Origin: Arsenophonus sp052174535
GTDB taxonomy: Bacteria; Pseudomonadota; Gammaproteobacteria; Enterobacterales; Enterobacteriaceae
Direction: 5' to 3'
DNA length: 64,000 bases
Assembly (NCBI GenBank): GCA_052174535.1
Contig: JBQMRQ010000030.1
Coordinates: 1-64,000, forward strand
The notes under the pieces were generated by a model. It was given only the letters and a program-made list of their open reading frames with translations. It ran no database searches and was not told where the DNA came from. Shown one piece after another: positions 30,928 to 40,430 of this stretch (position 1 is its first letter; each line of letters opens with the position of its first letter). Position numbers and translations under genes: made by a program.

Positions 30928-31683
30928 ATGAAACTTATGTATGATAATCATAGCTTACAGCAACGAATTCCGAAGCATGTTGCTATTATTATGGATGGTA
31001 ATGGACGATGGGCGAAACAGCATGGAAAGTTAAGAATTAATGGGCATCGAGCAGGAACAGAAGCGGTGCAAAAGGTGATTAAATTTGCTGTTAGAAATGA
31101 AATTCAATCTTTAACACTCTATGCATTTAGTAGTGAAAATTGGAGTCGACCAGAAAGTGAAGTTACTGCTTTGATGGAACTTTTTACTTGGTTTCTAGAT
31201 GATGAAGTTAAAAACTTAAATATTCATAATATTAAATTAACGATTATTGGCGATATAAGTCGATTTAAATCTAGATTACAAAATCGTATTAAACACGCGG
31301 TTGACTTAACTGCAAATAATACCGGATTGCAACTCAATATTGCTGCTAATTATGGCGGTCGTTGGGATATTACCAATGCAATGGAACTTATTGCTAAAAA
31401 AATTAAGGCGGGTTCATTATTACCAGAAAATATTAACGAAGATACGGTAAATAAATTTATTAGTCTATATGATCAACCAACTGTTGATTTAGTTATTAGA
31501 ACTGGTAGAGAATATCGTATTAGTAATTTTCTTTTATGGCAGATCGCTTATGCTGAATTTTATTTTACCGATGTGCTCTGGCCGGATTTTGATGAGGAAA
31601 CTTTCAAAAGTGCAATTGTGGCTTTTAATCAACGTAAACGACGTTTTGGTAATACTTGTCCTGATGATATCAATGAAAAATAG
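30928..31683 (+). CDS. uppS: Undecaprenyl diphosphate synthase
   Basis: This cis-prenyltransferase extends farnesyl diphosphate with isopentenyl units to the C55 carrier used for peptidoglycan and O-polysaccharide. It has 251 residues (253 in E. coli). Motifs are HVAIIMDGNGRWAK (catalytic Asp), GHRAGTEAV, LTLYAFSSENWSRP, NIAANYGGRWDI, VDLVIRTG, and RISNFLLWQIAYAEFYFTD. Oddity: the family motif RT(G/S)GExR reads RTGREYR here; the Gly is Arg 194 (AGA at 31507-31509), one base from GGA. This motif lines the isopentenyl diphosphate site. ATG 30928 follows AAAGGA by 11 bases. It heads the cluster running to bamA; the sequence just upstream is an IS481 end, so its promoter must lie in or next to that relic. 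Confidence 0.95.
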   Translation: MKLMYDNHSLQQRIPKHVAIIMDGNGRWAKQHGKLRINGHRAGTEAVQKVIKFAVRNEIQSLTLYAFSSENWSRPESEVTALMELFTWFLDDEVKNLNIHNIKLTIIGDISRFKSRLQNRIKHAVDLTANNTGLQLNIAANYGGRWDITNAMELIAKKIKAGSLLPENINEDTVNKFISLYDQPTVDLVIRTGREYRISNFLLWQIAYAEFYFTDVLWPDFDEETFKSAIVAFNQRKRRFGNTCPDDINEK

Positions 31684-31695
31684 GAGGGGGCGCTT

Positions 31696-32550
31696 TTGCT
31701 AAATTTAAATGCTCGTATCATTACAGCTATCATACTTATTCCATTAGTTATCGCTGCACTTTTTTTCTTACCTCTTAACTTATTTGGTTATGTTATCATT
31801 ATTATTTGTTCATTAGCTGCATGGGAATGGAGCAAATTTATTGGTTGGATAGTACAGATTAAACGAATTATATATGCTGTTTTATTTGGTATTTGTTTAT
31901 TAGGATTACAATTGTCATTTCAGGATCTTAGTCAATTAAGAGCAGAGCCTTTGATTATTTATATTTTATCAGCTGGATTAGTTTGGTGGTTAGTTGCAGT
32001 AATATTGGTTGTTACTTTTCCTGCTTCTGCTCGATTCTGGTCTCAGTCAGTAATATTAAAAATTTTGTTTGGTATTTTAACTATTTTACCTTTTTACTGT
32101 GGCATCTTGGTATTAAAAAGTATTGATTATTATGTTGACGATTTTATCGGTGCTTGGTGGGTGCTTTATGTGATGCTATTAGTTTGGAGTGTAGATAGTG
32201 GCGCTTATTTTTTTGGTCATTTATTTGGTAAACACAAACTGGCATCAAAGGTTTCTCCTAGTAAAACTCTGGAGGGTATGTTAGGTGGTATAATGACAGC
32301 AGGTATTATAGCCTGGCTATTTATTTTATTTATTCCTGTCTTATTAATTTCCAAGAATTTATTATTTTCTTCTATTATTGTTGTGATTATTTCTATTTTT
32401 GGCGATTTAACGGAAAGTATGTTTAAACGTCAAGCTGGCATCAAAAATAGTAGTCATTTAATTCCAGGACATGGTGGAGTATTAGATAGAATCGATAGCT
32501 TGACATCGGCTATACCTGTTTTTGCAGGATTGACATGGTCATTTTTTTAG
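31696..32550 (+). CDS. cdsA: Phosphatidate cytidylyltransferase (CDP-diglyceride synthase)
   Basis: CdsA makes CDP-diacylglycerol, the precursor of all membrane phospholipids, from CTP and phosphatidic acid. The integral membrane protein of 284 residues (285 in E. coli) has about eight hydrophobic segments and the C-terminal signature FKRQAGIKNSSHLIPGHGG then VLDRIDS. The usual signature has K-D where this protein has K-N (Asn 251, 32446-32448). It starts with TTG (31696) behind a very strong AGGAGGGG, giving MLNLNARI in the family register. It lies 12 bases after uppS and is clearly co-transcribed. Confidence 0.95.
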   Translation: MLNLNARIITAIILIPLVIAALFFLPLNLFGYVIIIICSLAAWEWSKFIGWIVQIKRIIYAVLFGICLLGLQLSFQDLSQLRAEPLIIYILSAGLVWWLVAVILVVTFPASARFWSQSVILKILFGILTILPFYCGILVLKSIDYYVDDFIGAWWVLYVMLLVWSVDSGAYFFGHLFGKHKLASKVSPSKTLEGMLGGIMTAGIIAWLFILFIPVLLISKNLLFSSIIVVIISIFGDLTESMFKRQAGIKNSSHLIPGHGGVLDRIDSLTSAIPVFAGLTWSFF

Positions 32551-32565
32551 TTTTTAATATAAATT

Positions 32566-33918
32566 ATGGAATTTTTTTGGAGTTTAATTACATTTATTAT
32601 TGCATTAGGTGTGCTAATTATTGCGCATGAATTTGGCCATTTTTGGGTAGCTAGGCGATGTGGTATTTATGTTGAGCGTTTCTCTATTGGTTTTGGAAAA
32701 ACTTTATGGAGTAAAGTTGATCGATATGGTACAGAATTTGTTATTGCTCTGATCCCTTTTGGGGGTTATATTAAAATGTTAGATGAGCAAATTGCTCCTG
32801 TATCAGCAGAGCGTCGCCATCTTGCTTTTAATAATAAAACAGTAGGTCAGTGTGCTTCAGTAGTTATTGCAGGACCAATAGCTAATTTTTTGTTGGCAAT
32901 ATTTATGTATTGGTTAGTTTTCATTATTGGTATACCTTCCGTGCGTCCAGTTATTGAAGGTATTCAGTCAAACTCGATTGCTGAACAAGCAAATATTTTA
33001 CCAGGTATGGAACTAAAATCAATAGATGGTATCGAAACTACTGACTGGAACGCAGTTCGTTTTGCTTTAATTAGTAAAATTGGTGATAAAGAATTAAACT
33101 TGAAAGTTTTACCTAGTGATAATTCAATACCGATAAAAAAACTAATTAATTTAAAGGAATGGAATTTTGATCCAGAGACTCAAGATCCGGTTTTATCTTT
33201 GGGAATAATGCCAGTTAGTGCCAGGCAAGATCCTGTTGTGTGTAATATTCAACCTGGTTCAGCGGCGTCATTATCAGGTTTAGAAATAGGAGATAGAATT
33301 GTAAAAGTAGGTAAGCAGATGATAGATCTTTGGCATCCATTCACCTATCTTGTTCAAGAAAATCCTAATGCTCCATTGTTATTGACGATTGAAAGACAAG
33401 CTAAACAGCAGCAATTAACGTTAACACCGGAAGTAAAAACGATAGTTAAAGGCCGGCAAATTGGATTTGCTGGGCTTGAATTATCAGTAATACCACTTGC
33501 AGATGAGTATAAAATTACTCATAAATATGGTCCATTTTATGCCTTGTACCAGGCAACGGATAAAACTTGGGAGTTGATGAAATTAACAGTTAGCATGATA
33601 GGTAAACTTGTTACTGGTGATATTAAACTTACTAATCTTAGTGGACCTATTTCTATTGCAAAAGGGGCCAGTATTTCCGCTGAGTCTGGGTTAGTATATT
33701 ATCTGATGTTTATTGCATTAATTAGTATCAATTTAGGGGTCATTAATCTGTTTCCTTTACCTGTATTAGATGGTGGGCACTTACTTTTCTTGTTAATTAA
33801 AAAAATTAAAGGAGAGGCGGTATCTAAGCGTGTACAAGACTTCAGCTATCGTATTAGTGCTATTGCATTGATATTATTAATGGGGCTTGCACTTTTCAAT
33901 GATTTCTCTCGTCTTTAA
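32566..33918 (+). CDS. rseP: Site-2 intramembrane protease RseP
   Basis: RseP is a zinc metalloprotease of the inner membrane that cuts RseA in the sigma-E envelope stress pathway and clears signal peptides. Its 450 residues equal E. coli RseP. It has HEFGHF (residues 21-26) as zinc site in the first membrane helix, GFGKTLW and GGYIKMLDE, two periplasmic PDZ domains (about 115-310), and the third ligand region NLFPLPVLDGGHLLFL near 395. It ends MGLALFNDFSRL as in E. coli. It follows cdsA by 15 bases. No ribosome site stands out, so translation may be coupled or weak. Confidence 0.96.
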   Translation: MEFFWSLITFIIALGVLIIAHEFGHFWVARRCGIYVERFSIGFGKTLWSKVDRYGTEFVIALIPFGGYIKMLDEQIAPVSAERRHLAFNNKTVGQCASVVIAGPIANFLLAIFMYWLVFIIGIPSVRPVIEGIQSNSIAEQANILPGMELKSIDGIETTDWNAVRFALISKIGDKELNLKVLPSDNSIPIKKLINLKEWNFDPETQDPVLSLGIMPVSARQDPVVCNIQPGSAASLSGLEIGDRIVKVGKQMIDLWHPFTYLVQENPNAPLLLTIERQAKQQQLTLTPEVKTIVKGRQIGFAGLELSVIPLADEYKITHKYGPFYALYQATDKTWELMKLTVSMIGKLVTGDIKLTNLSGPISIAKGASISAESGLVYYLMFIALISINLGVINLFPLPVLDGGHLLFLLIKKIKGEAVSKRVQDFSYRISAIALILLMGLALFNDFSRL

Positions 33919-33950
33919 GAGAGATTAGTTAGGAACACTCATAAATAACA

Positions 33951-36356
33951 ATGGCGATAAAAAAGTTGCTCATAGCAACACTGCTATTTAGCAGTGCCCC
34001 TGCATATGGTTCAGACGGGTTTGTAGTACAAGGTATTCATTTTGAAGGTCTTCAACGCGTCTCCGTTGGTACAGCACTATTGAATATGCCTGTTCGAGTA
34101 GGAGATATGATTAATAATGATTATATAAGTCGTACTATTCAAGCGCTGTTTTCAACAGGTAATTTCGAAGATATTCGAGTTTTGCGTGATGGAGATGTGC
34201 TGATAGTTCAAGTAAAAGAACGACCAATTATTGTAAGGATTACATCCTTTGCTAATAAATTGCTTAAAGACGATTTATTAAATCAAATTCTTGAATCTTC
34301 TAATATTCGAGTTGGTGAAGCTCTAAATCGCACAAAACTGGCGAATATCGAAAAGGATCTTAAAGATTTTTATTACAGTGTTGGTAAATATAATGCGGTA
34401 ATTAAAGCGGTAGTTACACCGCTACCGCGTAATCGTGTTGACTTAAAATTAATCTTTTCTGAAGGAGTTTCAGCTAAGATCCAACAGATTAATATCGTTG
34501 GTAATAAAGCATTTATGACAGGTGAGTTGATAAATCGTTTTCAATTACGTGATGATATTCCTTGGTGGAATTTTATTACTGATCAAAAATATAAAAAGCA
34601 AAAACTGGCTGACGATTTAGAAACATTGCGCAGTTTTTATCTAGAGCGAGGTTATGCCAAATTTAATATCGATTCAACTAATATCAGTCTGACACCTGAT
34701 AAGAAAGATATTTATATTACTATCAATATAACAGAGGGTGACAGATACAATATATCGGATGTTGAATTAAATGGTGAAACCGCTGGTCATTATGATGAAA
34801 TCAATCAATTGATTACCATCAAACCTTCTTCGCTTTATAATAGTATTGAAGTTACGAAGATGGAGAATAAAATTAAGGATTTTCTTGGTCGTTATGGTTA
34901 TGCCTATCCTCGTGTTATTACCAAATCTGAAATTAATGATCAAGATAAAACAGTTAAACTATATGTGAATGTTGATGTGGGAAATCGTTTTTATGTCCGA
35001 CAAATTCGTTTTGTTGGCAATCATGTTAGTAAAGATTCTGTTTTACGTCGTGAGATGCGCCAAATGGAAGGCGCTTGGTTAGAGAATGATTTGGTTAATC
35101 TTGGTAAAGAACGATTAAATCGGACTGGTTTTTTTGAAACCGTCGATATCGAAACTCAACGTGTACTTGCTATACCTGATCAAGTTAATCTTATATATAA
35201 AGTTAAAGAACGTAATACCGGTTCTATGAACTTTGGCATTGGTTTCGGTACTGAAAGTGGCATCAGTTTCAAAGTTAGTGTTCAACAAAAAAATTGGCTT
35301 GGTACTGGTAATGCAGTTGGTATTAGTGCGAGTAAGAATGATTATTCAACTTATGCGGAATTATCATTAATAGATCCTTACTTTACCATTAATGGTATTA
35401 GCTTAGGCGGACGATTATTCTATAATGATTTTAGTGCTAAGGATGCCGATCTTTCACGCTATAACAATAAAACTTATGGTGTTCATAGTACTTTGAGTTT
35501 TCCTTTTAATGAAAATAATGTATTTCGAATTGGAGCAGGTTTTGTTCATAACTCTTTATCTGACATGAAAGCTCAAGTTGGAATGTGGCGTTATTTACAA
35601 AGTATGGGCGAAAATCCTAATTTTAATGATAAAGCATATTATATCGCTAATGATTTTACCCTTAATTTAGGCTGGATTTATAATAATCTAGATCGTGATT
35701 TCTTCCCGACTACGGGAAATAAAACTTCATTAAATAGTAAAATTACTATTCCAGGTTCCAATAACCAATACTATAAGATTCAGTTTAATGCATCACAATA
35801 TTATCCCATTGATAAAGATAAAAAATGGGTATTATTAGGCCGTGCACAGTTAGGATATGGTAATGGTTTTAGTAGTAAAGAATTACCATTTTATGAAAAC
35901 TTTTATGCTGGTGGTGCTGCTGGTACTGTACGTGGTTTCCGTTCTAATAATATCGGTCCTAAAGCAATTTATCTTAAAGAAAAAAAAAGTATAGTAAGTC
36001 CAAAATCAGGTAGTCCATCAACGGATGCTGTTGGCGGAAATGCAATAGCAACAGCATCATTAGAGTTAATTACGCCAACTCCGTTTATTGATGAAAAGTA
36101 TGCTAATTCAATTAGAACTTCTTTCTTTATTGATGCGGGTACTGTATGGGATTCGAATTGGAGTAACACTCTCGCAAACTGGAGAGAGGGAATGCCTGAC
36201 TATGGTAAGGCATCCAATATTCGAATTTCGATAGGGATTGCATTACAATGGATCTCACCGCTTGGCCCATTGGTCTTCTCTTATGCAAAACCAATAAGAG
36301 ATTATGAAGGTGATAAGTCTGAAGAATTTCAGTTTAATATTGGTAGAACGTGGTAA
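33951..36356 (+). CDS. bamA: Outer-membrane assembly factor BamA
   Basis: BamA is the essential Omp85 barrel that folds and inserts beta-barrel proteins. The product has 801 residues (810 in E. coli), with a signal peptide (KKLLIATLLFSSAPAYG), five POTRA domains (about 23-415; the first begins FVVQGIHFEGLQRVSVGTAL), and a 16-strand barrel. The barrel has the conserved loop-6 motif GTVRGFRSNNIGPKA, FFIDAGTVWDS, and a C-terminal QFNIGRTW. The few residues missing relative to E. coli appear to be in barrel loops. It follows rseP by about 30 bases and precedes skp, the standard order. Confidence 0.97.
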   Translation: MAIKKLLIATLLFSSAPAYGSDGFVVQGIHFEGLQRVSVGTALLNMPVRVGDMINNDYISRTIQALFSTGNFEDIRVLRDGDVLIVQVKERPIIVRITSFANKLLKDDLLNQILESSNIRVGEALNRTKLANIEKDLKDFYYSVGKYNAVIKAVVTPLPRNRVDLKLIFSEGVSAKIQQINIVGNKAFMTGELINRFQLRDDIPWWNFITDQKYKKQKLADDLETLRSFYLERGYAKFNIDSTNISLTPDKKDIYITINITEGDRYNISDVELNGETAGHYDEINQLITIKPSSLYNSIEVTKMENKIKDFLGRYGYAYPRVITKSEINDQDKTVKLYVNVDVGNRFYVRQIRFVGNHVSKDSVLRREMRQMEGAWLENDLVNLGKERLNRTGFFETVDIETQRVLAIPDQVNLIYKVKERNTGSMNFGIGFGTESGISFKVSVQQKNWLGTGNAVGISASKNDYSTYAELSLIDPYFTINGISLGGRLFYNDFSAKDADLSRYNNKTYGVHSTLSFPFNENNVFRIGAGFVHNSLSDMKAQVGMWRYLQSMGENPNFNDKAYYIANDFTLNLGWIYNNLDRDFFPTTGNKTSLNSKITIPGSNNQYYKIQFNASQYYPIDKDKKWVLLGRAQLGYGNGFSSKELPFYENFYAGGAAGTVRGFRSNNIGPKAIYLKEKKSIVSPKSGSPSTDAVGGNAIATASLELITPTPFIDEKYANSIRTSFFIDAGTVWDSNWSNTLANWREGMPDYGKASNIRISIGIALQWISPLGPLVFSYAKPIRDYEGDKSEEFQFNIGRTW

Positions 36357-36416
36357 AACGTCAATTTAATTTATTGATTCGATTGTGATCAGATCAAGAG
36401 ATAAGGGGTGTTTAGT

Positions 36417-36908
36417 GTGAAAAAATTGTTGTGTGCAGTCGGTTTATGTTTGATTTTATCTGTATCTACCAATGCAGATGCAGAAAAGGTTGCCGTTATT
36501 AATGTCGGGGAACTTTTTCAGAACATAGCAATCAGTAAAGCGGTATCTAAGCAACTTGAAAAAGAGTTTCAAGGACGCGATGATAAGTTACAGAATATGG
36601 AAAAAGATTTACAGGCTCAAGCGGAAAAATTACAAAAAAATGCCGCTAATCCTAATGAGAAAGATTTGCAAGCGTTTGAAGCTAAGCGGACAGATTTTCT
36701 TAAAAAAGCACAGCAATTTGAACAAGATAACCAACGTCGTCAACAAGAAGAGCGCAATAAAATATTGCAAACGATAAAGATAGCAACAAAAGCAGTTGCA
36801 GAAAAGGAGCGTTACGACCTGGTTGTTGACGTAAATGCGATTCTTTATCCAGAAAACGGTTCTAACCTAAAAAATATTACTGATCTGGTTAATAAAAAGG
36901 TTAAATAA
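36417..36908 (+). CDS. skp: Periplasmic chaperone Skp (OmpH)
   Basis: Skp is a trimeric jellyfish-like chaperone that carries unfolded outer-membrane proteins across the periplasm to BAM. The precursor has 163 residues with a signal peptide ending NADA, then EKVAVINVGELFQNIA and a long charged coiled coil (about 45-125). The start is GTG 36417 (MKKLLCAVGL), with AAGGGG 8 bases upstream; E. coli skp also begins with GTG. An in-frame GTG at 36408 lies inside that ribosome site and is unlikely. lpxD starts 3 bases after its stop. Confidence 0.94.
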   Translation: MKKLLCAVGLCLILSVSTNADAEKVAVINVGELFQNIAISKAVSKQLEKEFQGRDDKLQNMEKDLQAQAEKLQKNAANPNEKDLQAFEAKRTDFLKKAQQFEQDNQRRQQEERNKILQTIKIATKAVAEKERYDLVVDVNAILYPENGSNLKNITDLVNKKVK

Positions 36909-36911
36909 TAG

Positions 36912-37946
36912 ATGGCTTCTATTCGATTAGCTGATTTAGCCAAAAAATTAGATGCGCAGCTACATGGTGATGGTGATATCATCATCACTAGTATTGGATC
37001 TATGCAATTAGCTAAGGAAGGGCAAATTACTTTTTTATCATCGGATAACCGTTCTTATCTGACGCAATTAGCAGAATGTAAGGCTGCTGCAGTTGTATTA
37101 AAGCAGAAAAATCTGCCAGATAGTAAAATAGCAGCTTTAGTGGTTAAAGATCCTTATTTAGCTTATGCTCAATTAGCTCAAATTTTGGATACAACGCCTA
37201 AACCTGCACAAAATATCCATCCTTCTGCGGTTATTGCGGAAGATGTTCAGCTTGGTGAAAATGTTGCCATTGGCGTTAATGCTGTTATCGAGTCAGGTGT
37301 AATATTAGGTAATCAAGTTATTATCGGTGCAGGTTGTTTTATTGGTAAAAAAGTCAAAATTGGCCAGTCTACATGTTTATGGGCAAATGTTTCTATCTAT
37401 CATAACGTTGAGATAGGTAAACAGTGTTTGATCCAATCAGGATCAGTTATTGGTTCAGATGGTTTTGGCTATGCAAATGAAAAGGGGCAATGGATAAAAA
37501 TACCTCAATTAGGTTCAGTTATTATTGGTAATAATGTTGAAATTGGTGCTTGTACCACTATTGATCGGGGTGCATTAGATAATACAATTATTGGTGATGG
37601 GGTCATTATTGATAACCAATGTCAAATTGCTCATAATGTGATCATCGGTGATCACACAGCTATTGCTGGTGGGGTTATTATGGCCGGTAGTCTAAAAATA
37701 GGCCAATATTGTATGATTGGTGGTGCTAGCGTTATTAATGGACATATGGAAATTTGTGATAAAGTTACAATAACTGGAATGGGAATGGTAATGCGTCCAA
37801 TTAGTGAGCCAGGAATATACTCTTCTGGCATTCCATTACAACCAAATAAGGTTTGGAGAAAAACAGCCGCTTTAGTTTTGAATATTAATGAAATAACTAA
37901 GCGCATGAAGATACTAGAACGTAAGATATTTAGTAAAGATAACTAA
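36912..37946 (+). CDS. lpxD: UDP-3-O-(3-hydroxymyristoyl)glucosamine N-acyltransferase
   Basis: LpxD adds the second hydroxyacyl chain in lipid A synthesis, using acyl-ACP. It has 344 residues (341 in E. coli): an N-terminal uridine-binding domain (ITSIGSMQLAKEGQITFLS), a left-handed beta-helix of hexapeptide repeats (VAIGVNAVIESGVILGNQVI onward), the catalytic histidine region IDNQCQIAHNVIIGDHTAIAG, and a C-terminal helix (LNINEITKRMKILERKI). It is tightly packed after skp. Confidence 0.96.
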   Translation: MASIRLADLAKKLDAQLHGDGDIIITSIGSMQLAKEGQITFLSSDNRSYLTQLAECKAAAVVLKQKNLPDSKIAALVVKDPYLAYAQLAQILDTTPKPAQNIHPSAVIAEDVQLGENVAIGVNAVIESGVILGNQVIIGAGCFIGKKVKIGQSTCLWANVSIYHNVEIGKQCLIQSGSVIGSDGFGYANEKGQWIKIPQLGSVIIGNNVEIGACTTIDRGALDNTIIGDGVIIDNQCQIAHNVIIGDHTAIAGGVIMAGSLKIGQYCMIGGASVINGHMEICDKVTITGMGMVMRPISEPGIYSSGIPLQPNKVWRKTAALVLNINEITKRMKILERKIFSKDN

Positions 37947-37973
37947 ATATACCGTGTGTAAATTTATTAATTG

Positions 37974-38012
37974 CGGCCTGCAGAATACCTTATTTAGGGT
38001 TAAAGCAGGCCG
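37974..38012 (+). terminator. GC-rich hairpin between lpxD and fabZ (attenuator or terminator)
   Basis: CGGCCTGC (37974-37981) and GCAGGCCG (38005-38012) form a perfect 8-bp stem, with a smaller CCT/AGG pairing inside the loop. It is the most GC-rich stem in the neighbourhood. The T run comes about 15 bases later, so it may act as a partial terminator or processing site inside the operon. Confidence 0.5.
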
Positions 38013-38061
38013 TGTTATTCATATTTAATTTTTTTAAATTTAAATAAGAAGAGTCTTTTCT

Positions 38062-38514
38062 ATGAGTGATAAACATACTCTGGATATAGAAGAAATTTTA
38101 GGGTTATTACCTCATCGCTATCCTTTTTTATTAGTTGATCGTGTATTGGATTTTGAAGAAGGTAAATTTTTACGTGCAGTAAAAAATGTCTCTTTTAATG
38201 AACCTTTTTTTCAAGGTCATTTTCCGGATAAACCAATATTTCCTGGAGTATTAATTCTTGAAGCTATGGCTCAAGCGGCTGGTATTTTAGCCTTTAAGAG
38301 TATTGGAAAATTAGAGTCTGGTGAACTGTATTACTTTGCTGGTATTAACGAAGCAAGATTTAAACATCCAGTTCAACCTGGCGATCAGATGATTTTTGAT
38401 ATAATGTTTGTTAAAACTAAACGTGGTTTGACGCTTTTTAAAAGTATTGCAAAAGTGGATGAAAAAGTTGTTTGTGAAGCGACAATGATGTGTGCTCGTA
38501 GCCAAGAAGTATAA
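38062..38514 (+). CDS. fabZ: 3-hydroxyacyl-ACP dehydratase FabZ
   Basis: FabZ dehydrates 3-hydroxyacyl-ACP in fatty-acid elongation and competes with LpxA for hydroxymyristoyl-ACP, so it balances phospholipid against lipid A. It has 150 residues (151 in E. coli). The hot-dog fold landmarks are LLPHRYPFLLVDRV, the catalytic His in FQGHFPDKPIFPGV, and the catalytic Glu in LILEAMAQAAGIL. fabZ lies between lpxD and lpxA as in other proteobacteria; the lpxA ATG follows its stop by 13 bases. Confidence 0.97.
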   Translation: MSDKHTLDIEEILGLLPHRYPFLLVDRVLDFEEGKFLRAVKNVSFNEPFFQGHFPDKPIFPGVLILEAMAQAAGILAFKSIGKLESGELYYFAGINEARFKHPVQPGDQMIFDIMFVKTKRGLTLFKSIAKVDEKVVCEATMMCARSQEV

Positions 38515-38527
38515 AATGAGGGATGAT

Positions 38528-39325
38528 ATGATTAATAAAACAGCGATTATTCATCCCTCTTCTATTATTGAAGAGGGTGCGATTATCGGTGTAAATGTCC
38601 ATATAGGCCCGTTTTGTTATATTGGTTCTCAGGTTAACATTGGTGAAAATACAACACTTAAATCGCATGTAGTTGTCAATGGTAATACTAAAATTGGTTG
38701 TAATAACCAAATATTTCAGTTTGTTAGTATAGGTGAAATTAATCAAGATCTAAAATACCAAGGAGAGCTAACTCGAGTTGAGATTGGTGATTGTAATCGA
38801 ATTAGGGAGAGTTGTACTATTCACCGTGGTACACTACAAGGCGAAGGTTTAACGAAAATAGGTAATGATAATCTATTGATGGTAAATACCCATATCGCTC
38901 ATGATTGTTTTTTAGGTAATTATTGTATTATTGCTAATAATGGTACCCTTGGAGGACATGTTAAACTGGATGATTATGCCATTATTGGTGGCATGAGTGC
39001 AGTACATCAATTTTGTCAAATTGGTGCTCATGTTATGGTTGGTGGCTGTTCCGGTGTTGCTCAAGATGTTCCGCCTTATGTCATTGCTCAAGGTAATCAT
39101 GCAACTCCTTATGGAGTAAATATTAAAGGTTTAAAACGTCGTGGCTTTGATAAAGAATCACTACATGCAATTAGAAATGCGTATAAGATCCTTTATCGTT
39201 GTGGGAAAACGCTAGACGAGGCTAGACAAGAATTGATTGCACTAGGTAAAAATAATCAACAGATAAAAATACTAAGTAATTTTTTAGAGAATTCGGTGCA
39301 ATCTAATCGTGGGATTATTCGTTAA
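38528..39325 (+). CDS. lpxA: UDP-N-acetylglucosamine O-acyltransferase
   Basis: LpxA performs the first step of lipid A synthesis. It has 265 residues (262 in E. coli). The hexapeptide beta-helix contains IGPFCYIGSQVNIGENT, LKSHVVVNGNTKIG, IGEINQDLKYQGE, and RIRESCTIHRGT, then the catalytic His pair region NTHIAHDC (His 122 and 125 by alignment). The helical tail contains GLKRRGFDKESLHAIRNAYK. I chose ATG 38528 (MINKTAIIHPS) with GAGGGA upstream; the open frame reaches 38492 inside fabZ. IS481 homology begins about 3 bases after its stop, splitting lpxA from lpxB. Confidence 0.96.
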   Translation: MINKTAIIHPSSIIEEGAIIGVNVHIGPFCYIGSQVNIGENTTLKSHVVVNGNTKIGCNNQIFQFVSIGEINQDLKYQGELTRVEIGDCNRIRESCTIHRGTLQGEGLTKIGNDNLLMVNTHIAHDCFLGNYCIIANNGTLGGHVKLDDYAIIGGMSAVHQFCQIGAHVMVGGCSGVAQDVPPYVIAQGNHATPYGVNIKGLKRRGFDKESLHAIRNAYKILYRCGKTLDEARQELIALGKNNQQIKILSNFLENSVQSNRGIIR

Positions 39326-39328
39326 CTT

Positions 39329-40397
39329 TTTAGTTCAGGAACATTATATAGACCATAGTTGCACAACCCTATTTACTGCTAAGATAGGTACTGATGGATA
39401 TAGTTAATTCAGATATTATGATCATGAGGATCTATTACCAGGTAACTACAACACCTAAAATCAGTGCTACTCTTAAGGACATAAGAGTAGACTACGTTTA
39501 ATTTTGTTAAGCATTATAAAAAATCTGAACTTCTTTTTCCTAAAGAAGAAGAAAGATCATATTGATAATCACAGCTACATTCCTAATTGTTTACTGATGA
39601 TGTTCCCCCCGCTCAGAAATCTATAGTCTTTTTCTATAAAAATCATTTTTTCTACGATCTGCTAGAGGCAGTCCGTACACTAATTTTGAATTCCGTTCTA
39701 TCTCTATCTGATCTGAATTGCTATTTATATAGGAGAATAAGGTCTGGATTTGCATGAAATGAAGTAATTAAAGCACCGAAAAGCCAAAGTATAAAGTATT
39801 TAAAAGTTATGAGCCTGTTTTGGTTATCTGTACCTAGATTTAAAATATCTTTCACAAATGCAAAATGAAAATTCATGATATTATCTATTAGGAGATAATG
39901 ATCGCACCCATCAATTAGTTTTTTATATATCTTTATAGAGGAGGGGTAAAGACAAGATAGCGAATAAATGCTCAACATTTCTTATGTGATCTTAACTGGC
40001 ATGTCTCATATCACTATATATCAGATACTTATAAACAGTGGAAAAGAACTTGATACCGTCTTTTTAGTTTGCAAAAATATTTAGTCACTGAAAATAGGAA
40101 TTCAATTGTTTATGTGCAGAGCTTCATATAATAGAATACTAAATTCTAGTCCGTCGATATTATCTTTAAACGAATGGTATGGTAAGCAATCTAATAGATG
40201 CATAGAGAGATGAGAGATAAACTAATTACTTTAAATTCTAGTTAAAAGATTGTGATCACTCTGTATCGATATGTTTGGTTTTATAGCCATTAATTACTCT
40301 AATCAGTATTAGGTGTAAATTTCATTATAGTTTATGAAATATCAGTTTAAAGTTAAATCTGAATTATTTAAAAAACCATACTATTTTTAGGAAAACA
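39329..40397 (+). mobile_element. IS481-family insertion sequence, degenerate (copy 2)
   Basis: Homologous end to end with 29849-30892. Codons near 40115-40230 give LCAELHI and a TNGMV remnant of the integrase-type end (ELxIEHR ... TNGMVERFNGRI). Stops and shifts are everywhere, more than in copy 1. The right end reads AAAAAACCATACTATTTTTAGG, as at 30868-30890. It sits exactly between lpxA and lpxB, which are adjacent in enterics. Confidence 0.75.
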
Positions 40398-40430
40398 GTA
40401 ATTAATAAGTAATCTAAATAGGAGGAATCT

